Below, one piece after another: positions 53,189 through 61,145 of a stretch of 64,000 bases of DNA. This stretch comes from Flavobacteriales bacterium UBA6051 (GTDB lineage: Bacteria; Bacteroidota; Bacteroidia; Flavobacteriales_D; Crocinitomicaceae): positions 62,001 to 126,000 of the forward strand of contig DIYP01000015.1 of assembly GCA_002427735.1 (NCBI GenBank), given 5' to 3'. Position numbers and translations under genes: made by a program. The stretch's first letter is position 1, and every line of letters starts with the position of its first letter. The notes beneath the pieces were generated by a model, which was given only the letters and a program-made list of their open reading frames with translations, was not told the origin of the DNA and did no database searches.

Positions 53189-54549
53189 GGGTGTTTCAAC
53201 TTTAACAGATTACCCTCGTAACCAACATAAATTGCATTGTTGGTTACGATTGGTTGCATGAAAGATTTTCTTTCAAAAACAGATCTATGCTCTATTTCTC
53301 CTGTTTTTGCGTCAACGATGATGAATTCCTTGCGCGATTGAAGATAAACTTTGCCATCAAAAAATGTGGGTTCACAAATACGTTTAAAATCGCCCGGAAC
53401 CGACCAAATAATGCTTCCATCTTTCGGTGAAATTCGTCCAAAAGCATTATCAGATAAATAACATACAATTCCATTGGAAGCATATATACCTGTTACTTGT
53501 TGCTCACTATTCTCCCAAATCTGATTCAGAAAATCAGATTTTGCATCGAAAGCTCTGAGTGTCTTTGTTGCTAAATCGCATACCAATAACTTATTGCTGA
53601 CAACCACTGGAGTTGGATAGAACAAAGCCGGTTCACCTGCCTTTCTGCGGCCAACGATTTCCCCGGTAACCGCATTCAAAATGATCAATTCTCCCTTATC
53701 ACAATACGCATAGATTTTATCATCGGCCATGGTGTACGAAAAAACAATTTCGGGCAAGCTCGTTTGCCAAACCTTTATACCATTAGTATCCAAAGCGAGA
53801 AAACTACGATCCAAAGGATTTAAATAAAGCATATCATCCTTTAAAATCATTTTGTTAAGCATATCATCATCGAAAGGGGCATCTACCCACCAGATAATTT
53901 TACCGTCTTTTTTTCTGACTTTATAAATCCCCCCTTGCATTCCATTGAAATACAAATAGCTATCACTTTGTGCTATTGTGTGAAAAACACCTCTAAAACG
54001 CTGCTCTAATGGCGCTTCCCAAATAATCCTCCCTGACTTTCTGCTAATGCAAGAAACCCCCATTTTATCTGACCCGAGATAAATGGCTCTATCATCCATC
54101 GCTGGGTGTTGTGTAAGGTTACCTTCGATATCAGTTTGCAACCAATGCACTTTGTTCTCAATCCCATTTACCTCAACGACCAACGGAACCGCACGTATGC
54201 CTCGTTCCAGAAAAAGCGTTTTCCAGTTCATTTCAAGCGTCATCCTGTCTTCAGAAGACTCAAGAATAACATACGTACCATCATTTGTTTGACCGCGATT
54301 TGAAATAAGCTTTATTGAGCGTGCCTTTTTATCGTAAATCCACTCTCCAGTTCTTGCAGGAATTCCAGCACCTATTTGACCAATTGCAAATGTTCCTCCA
54401 TCAAAAAATTCAATCCAATTCGTTCTTGGTCTCAATTCTTTTTCATCCGACTTTTGGATGGTCATAATCTCCCAATACCCTAAGAATTTTTGAGCTATTG
54501 TACCCGATGTGCAACATGCTATCAGAAAAACTGTTAAGATTCCTTTCAT
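53185..54549 (-). CDS. Secreted PQQ-like beta-propeller protein with N-terminal lipocalin-like domain
   Basis: A 454-residue exported protein: signal peptide (1-19), an N-terminal lipocalin-like beta-barrel segment (about 22-110, FLGYWEIMTIQKSDEKELRPRTNWIEFFDGGTF), and a C-terminal PQQ/Trp-docking propeller (about 130-454; MDDRAIYLGSDKMGVSCISRKSGRIIWEAPL, GGIYKVRKKDGKIIWWVDAPF, GRISPKDGSIIWSVPGDF, EFIIVDAKTGEIEH). No catalytic quinoprotein residues were identified, so a binding role is likelier. A good promoter candidate is upstream. Confidence 0.78.
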   Translation of the reverse strand: MKGILTVFLIACCTSGTIAQKFLGYWEIMTIQKSDEKELRPRTNWIEFFDGGTFAIGQIGAGIPARTGEWIYDKKARSIKLISNRGQTNDGTYVILESSEDRMTLEMNWKTLFLERGIRAVPLVVEVNGIENKVHWLQTDIEGNLTQHPAMDDRAIYLGSDKMGVSCISRKSGRIIWEAPLEQRFRGVFHTIAQSDSYLYFNGMQGGIYKVRKKDGKIIWWVDAPFDDDMLNKMILKDDMLYLNPLDRSFLALDTNGIKVWQTSLPEIVFSYTMADDKIYAYCDKGELIILNAVTGEIVGRRKAGEPALFYPTPVVVSNKLLVCDLATKTLRAFDAKSDFLNQIWENSEQQVTGIYASNGIVCYLSDNAFGRISPKDGSIIWSVPGDFKRICEPTFFDGKVYLQSRKEFIIVDAKTGEIEHRSVFERKSFMQPIVTNNAIYVGYEGNLLKLKHP

Positions 54550-54579
54550 ACTTGAGTTTACTCCTTTGAATCAAAAAAT

Positions 54580-54611
54580 CAAAGGTATAATCGAAACACT
54601 AGACTAACAAA
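54580..54611 (-). promoter_or_regulatory. Candidate promoter of the 54549-53185 gene
   Basis: On the minus strand TTTG (54611-54608), a 20-base spacer and TACCTTTG (54587-54580) match both boxes of the Bacteroidota promoter. Confidence 0.6.
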
Positions 54612-54633
54612 TAGCATTCCGAATGCTATATAA

Positions 54634-55710
54634 TTAAGGTATCTGGAAATTGATATCAACGCTTGCGCTAGCCGTTCCCTCGCTCGAAAGAGTTAGCGGG
54701 ATATCAAAACTACTGTTCATGTAGTCACCACTCGAAAAATTAAAGTCGCCATTTTCGTCATAAATGGCATTTACGTAATAATCACCAGGGTGCATATAAT
54801 CAAAATCAAATCCTGTTGTGCTCTCCGCACCGACAAAAACATATCTGGAACGAAAATCTAAACGTGACGGATTGAATACAAAACCATCAAAAAGTGGTTC
54901 TGTGGTTATGATAATTAATACTTTTTTCGCTGGATCAACGCTTGCTGGGTTCGAAACATTCACAGTAACATTGGAAACACCTAAATGCGGTTGCTCTTGT
55001 TGGGGGTAAGGATCGGAAGAAGACGAATAAAAAATCGCTTCGGAAAGCCCCTGAAAGGTGGTTGAGAAATCTCTAACCATTTCTTGTTGAGGATAATTGA
55101 ATTGCGAAATCGCTGATTGTGCGGAAGTATTATCTCTTAAATCCGCTCGCCAAATCATGTGAGTCACAGGTTCCGATAGTGTATTATATTGATTTGTGTA
55201 GGTATGCATAATTAAACTATCATCCTTGAACGTAACATCTGTGAATACCCGGTTACCTCCTGAAATGGGATCCACAAAACGATAGAAAGATTCAGCCCCA
55301 GCTTCGTCTAAACTATCAATAATCATATAAGAATTACGCTCTGCTCCAGCGAAACCTCCTCCATTTCTAAAAGCCATTTTGTAGGCGTTATCGTGCTTGA
55401 CAACGAAAAAACTCATGAAAATATCATTGAGTGAATCAAGCTCATTTTTAGCAGAAACTTGAGCCGAAGAAATAGGTCTAAAATCAACGATCCATTCAGG
55501 ATAACTGCCCAATGGGGTTGGCGAATCCACTGGTCCATTCCAAATCCCGGGAAGTTTATCCATTATACCAAATCCGATAACGCTCAACGCTGGCTCTTCC
55601 TGAGGTGAATCATCTTCACAAACTTCAGGCTCATTTTTTTTACATCCCAAAAGACCTAATGAGGCCGTTAAGAGGACTAAAAGGGACTGGTTGATTCTAT
55701 TCGTGATCAT
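54634..55710 (-). CDS. Lipoprotein of unknown function
   Basis: A 358-residue lipoprotein (lipobox LLGC, Cys23, followed by a Lys/Glu/Asp-rich tether). Residues about 45-210 look like a lipocalin/calycin-type beta-barrel (IWNGPVDSPTPLGSYPEWIVDFRPIS, YKMAFRNGGGFAGAERNSYMIID). Residues about 240-358 form an Ig-like beta domain resembling those of DUF-type surface lipoproteins (KVLIIITTEPLFDGFVF, YYVNAIYDENGDFNFSSGDY). Name not recognised. Separated by 43 bases from the upstream membrane protein gene. Confidence 0.6.
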   Translation of the reverse strand: MITNRINQSLLVLLTASLGLLGCKKNEPEVCEDDSPQEEPALSVIGFGIMDKLPGIWNGPVDSPTPLGSYPEWIVDFRPISSAQVSAKNELDSLNDIFMSFFVVKHDNAYKMAFRNGGGFAGAERNSYMIIDSLDEAGAESFYRFVDPISGGNRVFTDVTFKDDSLIMHTYTNQYNTLSEPVTHMIWRADLRDNTSAQSAISQFNYPQQEMVRDFSTTFQGLSEAIFYSSSSDPYPQQEQPHLGVSNVTVNVSNPASVDPAKKVLIIITTEPLFDGFVFNPSRLDFRSRYVFVGAESTTGFDFDYMHPGDYYVNAIYDENGDFNFSSGDYMNSSFDIPLTLSSEGTASASVDINFQIP

Positions 55711-55753
55711 TTTATCGCAGATTAATGAGTGGTTGCCCCTAAAATTACAAAAT

Positions 55754-57487
55754 TCAATCTACCTCTGTTAACTGAGTAATCTTGAGATGCTTCAGAACTC
55801 CTTTAAAACCAGTAAACGAACTAGTAAATACCAAAACTTCCGGATTCTTAAAATGAGTGGGGACTTTTACGAAAAACTCATACTTATTGACGACTCTTTC
55901 GTTGCTCATGGCATGTGCCAATCTGAATACCTTTTCTTTTGATTCATCTCCAGATTGAATTTTACAATTCAAGTAACTGCCAGCAAAGCCTTCTTGAGTT
56001 AAAAGTGAAGCACTCACCTTAATCCAAGTTGTCCTGTTCACTTCAAACGTACTTCTCCCAAGAATATCAGGATATTCACCTTCATTTTGGACATCCATAG
56101 AAACATTCGTTTCAAAAAGTAATTTACTCTTATAGCCACCCTCGTTATCTATAATTTCATCCGTGTCCAGCAAACTCATATCCAAAGGAGTTGGTGCCGC
56201 ATCAAGAAAAATATGTGTGTAGTACAAACGATTCATATCTCGGTAGTGCAAAATGGTTTCGTTGTACTGCCAAATTTGAAATAGATTTAAGTACATGAGG
56301 AAAGAAATCAAACCAAGAAAAGCCCACTTAACTTTGTTTGACAAAAGACGCTCCAATAAGGCAGTAAGAGCAAGCGCAAAAACAGGATAACCTTGCACAA
56401 GTGCTCGTGTTGAATAAGTGGCACCATACTTCCAGTCAGACCAGGAAATAACAATCCAAATGTTGATTAGGCAAAAGATGATAACTGATTTTCTGAACGG
56501 AAACTCCTTGATGAAGAAAAAACCGACAATAAACAAAAGGGTGACCGGCGTATAAATAAACCAACCATTTTCAAAACCAAACAACACTCGAAAAAATGGA
56601 TTTAAAAAGAACCATTTGCTTCCTACATCATACACAAACGTTCCAGCTGTCACCTTCCAATAAATCAGCTGTGGCAAAACACCGATAAGTCCAAAACCGG
56701 CTGCAACAAATATGTACTTTTTGTTTGCCTTTACTAACGACCATTTTGCTGATCTTGACGCTTTGTCCTGCGTACCCCAAAACAAGGGGATAAAAACCAT
56801 TATCGCTTCTGTTGGGCGGCATATTGTTGCTAAACCAATGATAAGACCTATAATAGCCGTCCATTTGAATGAAGGACGTCCATGCCACTTCATTGTGGCA
56901 TGCAATATTAACGCGTAAAGCGGAAATATAAATGCATGACTCATTGCGTTATCAACTGCTGCATATTGAATAAGGTTCGTTGCCAGTCCCATTATCAATA
57001 AAGAGAGTGCTACCGACTCATCTTTAAAATAGCGCAGGAGAACTGACCGAAGGATAAAAAAGCCCATTAAGCAATAGAAAATCGCAGCAAAGGCAATTGC
57101 ATATTGATACGGAGGAGAAAATCCGTCAGCGTTGTAATGAGAATTAAGCGCAATGATGTGAGCAACAAAGAAAAAAGGAGCCTGAAGAACAGCAACACCT
57201 CCAAAATACTTGTTCACATAGTTACCATTCGTATGTTTGTTTGCCTGATAGAGTTCACCTCCTGTTAAATTATACGTGCTGTCCATTTCGGGAAGCCATT
57301 TTAATTCAGTCATATCATTGTAAATAACGGCAGATGGCAAATACATATAATAGCCAAACGCATCCCATGTCGTTATTTTAAGGGGCTTACCAGATTGAAC
57401 ATCTGAGTATGAAAGTCGATACTGAACAAGTACAATTGCAATGACTATGCAAGCAAGTAGGGATAGTTTATTTTTCACATAAGTCAT
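55754..57487 (-). CDS. Polytopic membrane protein, possible GT-C-type glycosyltransferase
   Basis: A 577-residue inner-membrane protein with about eleven hydrophobic helices (1-430), then a soluble C-terminal beta-rich domain (about 440-577). The first periplasmic loop holds TTWDAFGYYMYLPSAVIY, whose Asp is placed like the catalytic acid of GT-C (GT39/GT87-like) glycosyltransferases, and RPTEAIMVFIPLFWG is typical of that group. The donor would be a polyprenyl-linked sugar. This is inferred from topology only. It lies 26 bases after the 57514 gene and may be the last gene of the sulfatase operon. Confidence 0.65.
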   Translation of the reverse strand: MTYVKNKLSLLACIVIAIVLVQYRLSYSDVQSGKPLKITTWDAFGYYMYLPSAVIYNDMTELKWLPEMDSTYNLTGGELYQANKHTNGNYVNKYFGGVAVLQAPFFFVAHIIALNSHYNADGFSPPYQYAIAFAAIFYCLMGFFILRSVLLRYFKDESVALSLLIMGLATNLIQYAAVDNAMSHAFIFPLYALILHATMKWHGRPSFKWTAIIGLIIGLATICRPTEAIMVFIPLFWGTQDKASRSAKWSLVKANKKYIFVAAGFGLIGVLPQLIYWKVTAGTFVYDVGSKWFFLNPFFRVLFGFENGWFIYTPVTLLFIVGFFFIKEFPFRKSVIIFCLINIWIVISWSDWKYGATYSTRALVQGYPVFALALTALLERLLSNKVKWAFLGLISFLMYLNLFQIWQYNETILHYRDMNRLYYTHIFLDAAPTPLDMSLLDTDEIIDNEGGYKSKLLFETNVSMDVQNEGEYPDILGRSTFEVNRTTWIKVSASLLTQEGFAGSYLNCKIQSGDESKEKVFRLAHAMSNERVVNKYEFFVKVPTHFKNPEVLVFTSSFTGFKGVLKHLKITQLTEVD

Positions 57488-57513
57488 TCATCAAATATAA
57501 CAGAAAGAATGCG

Positions 57514-58092
57514 TTAGTAAATGACACCAAGGCGTACTCCAAATGTTGCATCTTTCGAATCAAAATAGAAGTCACTCCGAAGATCTCGCTCATAATACAA
57601 TCCAACCATGAGAGACTTGTACGTAAAATTTGTTGCACAACGTCCGGACATCTTCCAAGCTCTTAAGAACTGTGCATCAGGAATCAATACCTGAGAATTT
57701 AAGTTGAATGAATTATGCAGTCCTAACTGGACATCCCATTTGGAAACGGCTTTCTTGAGTATGTAGGCATAAGGACTTATATTCAGCACCAAACGATTCA
57801 AATTGATATAGGCCGATTGATCCGAATTACCGATAGATTGTAACGTATAATTCCCAGCTTTTTCAAAGCCGAACCCCAATTCACCGCCAAGCCTTCTTTT
57901 TGATATGCGAGTAATCAAATTGATGCCATAAAGTTGAAAGTTCAACGACTGAGCCGTAGAATCAAAAGAAGGTGTTTTATGAAGCTCTTCCTTCGCACTC
58001 ACATTTGCACCTATTTCCAAATGAGGTCGTTGTCCGTAGCCTAAAAAGCTCAGCAAAAACAGACCGCAAAATAGTACTAAACTTCTCCTCAT
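57514..58092 (-). CDS. Exported beta-rich protein of unknown function
   Basis: A 192-residue protein with signal peptide (1-20, FLGYGQ) and strands typical of a small outer-membrane barrel (LEIGANVSAKEE, QLYGINLITRISKRRLGGELGFGFE, LNISPYAYILKK, WDVQLGLHNSF, TNFTYKSLMVGLYYE), ending FGVRLGVIY. Its start overlaps the FGE stop by four bases (ATGA), tying it to the sulfatase-FGE operon. Function unknown. Confidence 0.65.
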   Translation of the reverse strand: MRRSLVLFCGLFLLSFLGYGQRPHLEIGANVSAKEELHKTPSFDSTAQSLNFQLYGINLITRISKRRLGGELGFGFEKAGNYTLQSIGNSDQSAYINLNRLVLNISPYAYILKKAVSKWDVQLGLHNSFNLNSQVLIPDAQFLRAWKMSGRCATNFTYKSLMVGLYYERDLRSDFYFDSKDATFGVRLGVIY

Positions 58093-58964
58093 TTCAACGC
58101 TTTTGCAACTCTAAAACCAATATGAAAATACGCCTCATTTTCCTCAGCACTTTGTCTGGAAGTAGGAATATAACCTTTACAATAGCTTGCATGACACATA
58201 AAAGAACCTCCTTTGATAACTCTCAACGTATCGTCTAAGGATGCCTTGCGAGGATCAAAACTCCGACCAAGGTAAACGCTTTGCTCAATAGTTTCTTTCA
58301 AAAACCACTTATCATGGATCTCATAGTTGTAACTATCAGCACACCATTCCCACACATTTCCTAGCAAGTTATAGCAGCCAAGACTGTCAGGAGAATACTG
58401 GTCTACAGGTGCGGTATATAAGAAACCATCAGTTTGAGTATTATTGAACGGAAAGCTTCCTGTCCATGTATTTTTATTCCCAAGCAATGCGCGGCCGCTT
58501 GTTGCTGCAAACTCCCACTCGACTTCTGTCGGCAGGTATGCCCCAGCCCATTCGCAATAGGCTAAAGCGTCTTTATGAGAAACTAAAACCACCGGATGGT
58601 CCATCAAGCTATCAATTGAAGATTTAGCTCCTAAAGGATGTTTCCAATTCGCTTCCTCTACAAATGACCATTCATCAATGTAAACCATTCCGCCACCATT
58701 TCGCTCAGCACTTGTTATATAGTTGGTTTCTTCCACGAATCTTTCAAACTGGCGATTAGTAATCTCCGTAGCAGATAAATAAAAACTATCTATTGACATT
58801 ACGAGTTCAGGTCTCTGATCCTCTTCTCCATCGTTTGAACCAAATACAAAGGTTCCACCGGGAATAATTACCCAATCAGGAAATCTTGTCCAACCAGTAT
58901 TCACTTCTGTCGAGCACCCAATCAAAAGCAGCGAAAACGCAACTATAAACTTCCTCTCCATCAT
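58089..58964 (-). CDS. Exported formylglycine-generating enzyme (lipoprotein)
   Basis: A 291-residue lipoprotein (lipobox LLIGC, Cys17) with a full FGE-sulfatase domain: VIIPGGTFVFGSNDGEEDQRP, ATEITNRQFERFVEETNY, HPVVLVSHKDALAYCEWAGAYLPTEVEWEFAA, LGNVWEWCADSYN and GGSFMCHASYCKGYIP...HIGFR. Cys257 and Cys262 in the last block correspond to the two active-site Cys of aerobic, copper-using FGE, so the enzyme is probably active. Being exported, it would oxidise its target Cys to formylglycine outside the cytoplasm. It starts within the stop of the sulfatase gene (ATGA overlap). Confidence 0.88.
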   Translation of the reverse strand: MMERKFIVAFSLLLIGCSTEVNTGWTRFPDWVIIPGGTFVFGSNDGEEDQRPELVMSIDSFYLSATEITNRQFERFVEETNYITSAERNGGGMVYIDEWSFVEEANWKHPLGAKSSIDSLMDHPVVLVSHKDALAYCEWAGAYLPTEVEWEFAATSGRALLGNKNTWTGSFPFNNTQTDGFLYTAPVDQYSPDSLGCYNLLGNVWEWCADSYNYEIHDKWFLKETIEQSVYLGRSFDPRKASLDDTLRVIKGGSFMCHASYCKGYIPTSRQSAEENEAYFHIGFRVAKALK

Positions 58965-60562
58965 GCAGGAAAATAATAGGTTTCATCACCGAGAATAAAA
59001 CGACGATCCATGATTCTAGGCCATAAATACTCTTGTGGTAAATCTTCGTTCCATTCATTAAAAAAGCGCAGTAATTCTTCCTTTTCGTCTTGTAGAAGAC
59101 TCCGAACATCTATTTTCTCTGACTTATCAGTCTTCAAGTTATACATGTGAATCCATCCATCCCGCGAGCTAAGAATTAACTTCCAATGTTTATATCGAAT
59201 GGCTTTTATATGATCGGTTCTCCAATATAATATGGGGTGAGGTTGGTTTTCGTTATTCGCACGAATGTATTCTAGCAAATCTCTTCCATCAATGGTCCTG
59301 TCTTCAGGAACAGGAATACTACAAGCATTCAGTGAAGTTGTAAAAATATCCATGGAAGAAACAGGATATTCGTAGACCTCACCCCCATTGATTTTGCCTT
59401 TCCATTGCATCATAAAAGGAACGTTCAAGCCTCCTTCGAAATGGGTTATCTTGCCACCTTTCAATGGACCATTATTTGTTGCTCCGGTGTATGAAGCTCC
59501 ACCATTATCTGAAATAAAATAGATGATCGTGTTTTCGAGTAAATCGTTTTGTTCAAGATGTGACATTAAATCTCCCACGGCATCATCAAGTGCTTTGATC
59601 ATTGCCAAATAGACTCTTCTATTTTTGTCTTTGATATGTGAGAACTGATCAAAATACGATTGAGGAGCCTGGAACGGCACATGCGGAGCATTATAAGATA
59701 AGTACAAGAAAAAGGAAGAATCCTTTTTCTGAGAAATAAACTCTTTCGCCTTTTTGGTCATGGCAAAAGTCAAATAATCGGATTCCTTGACAACCTTATC
59801 ATTTTCTCTTATCGCTGCGTTCTCATTACGCTTCATGTTCCATTGGTGTCGACTACTTAAATCGTCCTGAATAAAATTTACGTAACCTTCTGTATTCTGA
59901 GCTGGCGTATACAAGGAAAAGGCACCATAAAAGCCATATTGATAATCAAAACCACGTGCATTGGGAATATGTTCTTTACCATGCCCAAGGTGCCATTTAC
60001 CAATAATTCCGGTTGAATATCCAGATGATTGAAAAAGCTCTGCCATATTAATTTCGCTAGGTGGCACGCCTTGTCGTTCTACCATCCATGGAGAAGGAAA
60101 ATCAGGCTCTGCAACAACTCTCCAATCACCGAGATCAGAACGTTTACCCGCAGCGTATTCCAGTCTATTCGTGGGGTAGAACTCCATTGGTTGTGTTTCA
60201 AAGCCAAAACGTTGTTGGTATCTCCCTGTTAAAATTGCAGCTCGCGAAGGAGCGCAAATAGGCGCCGTAACATAAGCATCATTAAAGCGAATCCCATTGG
60301 CGCCGATCGCATCGATATTTGGAGTCTGAATATCCACTGCTCCATATGCCGACACCTCATATTTACCAAGGTCATCTGCCATAATTAGAATGACGTTGGG
60401 ACGGTTTTTACTTTCCGTTTGTTCAATATTGGCAAGAAAAGTTGTCTTCCGAGTTATTGCGGCTTCATCCCATTCAATATCCCAGGTTGAATTATAAGTA
60501 GACACAAAACATCCTGAAATGATTATCGTTAGTCCTATGAATAAGAGCAACTTTTGCTTCAT
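58961..60562 (-). CDS. Exported arylsulfatase-family lipoprotein
   Basis: Start at ATG 60562 (533 residues); a TTG at 60571 is less likely. Lipoprotein signal with lipobox ISGC (Cys18). Sulfatase domain: NVILIMADDLG (metal-binding Asp63, Asp64), PICAPSRAAILTGR (Cys103 of the C-x-P-x-R formylglycine site), IGKWHLGH (Lys and His), YNAPHVPF (His) and YFISDNGGASY (Asp, Asn). It should cleave sulfate esters from polysaccharides or small molecules outside the cell. First gene of an operon with its modifying enzyme FGE. Confidence 0.93.
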   Translation of the reverse strand: MKQKLLLFIGLTIIISGCFVSTYNSTWDIEWDEAAITRKTTFLANIEQTESKNRPNVILIMADDLGKYEVSAYGAVDIQTPNIDAIGANGIRFNDAYVTAPICAPSRAAILTGRYQQRFGFETQPMEFYPTNRLEYAAGKRSDLGDWRVVAEPDFPSPWMVERQGVPPSEINMAELFQSSGYSTGIIGKWHLGHGKEHIPNARGFDYQYGFYGAFSLYTPAQNTEGYVNFIQDDLSSRHQWNMKRNENAAIRENDKVVKESDYLTFAMTKKAKEFISQKKDSSFFLYLSYNAPHVPFQAPQSYFDQFSHIKDKNRRVYLAMIKALDDAVGDLMSHLEQNDLLENTIIYFISDNGGASYTGATNNGPLKGGKITHFEGGLNVPFMMQWKGKINGGEVYEYPVSSMDIFTTSLNACSIPVPEDRTIDGRDLLEYIRANNENQPHPILYWRTDHIKAIRYKHWKLILSSRDGWIHMYNLKTDKSEKIDVRSLLQDEKEELLRFFNEWNEDLPQEYLWPRIMDRRFILGDETYYFPA

Positions 60563-60568
60563 AAGACG

Positions 60569-60596
60569 CAAAGATAGCGAATTGACTAATGGACAA
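60569..60596 (-). promoter_or_regulatory. Candidate promoter of the sulfatase-FGE operon
   Basis: On the minus strand TTG (60596-60594), a 17-base spacer and TATCTTTG (60576-60569). The -7 box ends six bases before the ATG at 60562, so the mRNA would be nearly leaderless. Confidence 0.55.
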
Positions 60597-60686
60597 TTCG
60601 AACGGTTAGTTCAATTATTATCTTGAGCTCGAAACCGGGATAGCGTAGCAGAAAAATCGCCAGCTTCGCTGCGAACATTAGAATTC

Positions 60687-60977
60687 TTAGCGTCTTCTCT
60701 TCTTTACTGGTGCCGGTACCAGTCCATTCGCAATCGCATATTTAATAATTCCAACTGCGTTTTTACAACCAATTTTCTTAATAATATAAAGTCTATAGCT
60801 ATCAATAGTTCGCTTGCTTTTCCCGAGTTTTTCGGCAATTTCCTGCGTTGTTTTTTCTTGATAAATTAATTTGATGATCTCGATATCTCGCTTCGTAAGT
60901 TCTTCATTCAAACGGCGTTTATGTGCCTTTTCATTCTGTCTACGAATACGTTCTTTTTTTTGAGCTGCTGTTTCCAT
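60687..60977 (-). CDS. Orphan LuxR/GerE-type helix-turn-helix protein
   Basis: A 96-residue basic protein. The C-terminal about 65 residues are a LuxR-type HTH (LTKRDIEIIKLIYQEKTTQEIAEKLGKSKRTIDSYRLYIIKKIGCKNAVGIIKYAIANGL); the N-terminal 28 residues are charged and disordered. The usual receiver or sensing domain is absent, so it is either a stand-alone regulator or depends on a partner. The neighbours do not reveal its targets. It ends in a basic tail (PVKKRRR). Confidence 0.85.
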   Translation of the reverse strand: METAAQKKERIRRQNEKAHKRRLNEELTKRDIEIIKLIYQEKTTQEIAEKLGKSKRTIDSYRLYIIKKIGCKNAVGIIKYAIANGLVPAPVKKRRR

Positions 60978-61145
60978 TCAGTTTGACATTAAGAGAAAAC
61001 CAAAATAAAGATAAATTTTCAGAGAATGATGCTATGAATGCAGATATTACAATTAAGTAATTCTACTCAGTAGAAAATTGTACGTTTTTCCCATGATCTG
61101 TTTAAAAACTGGCGATCTAAATAGAAACGAAAAACGTATAGAAAA

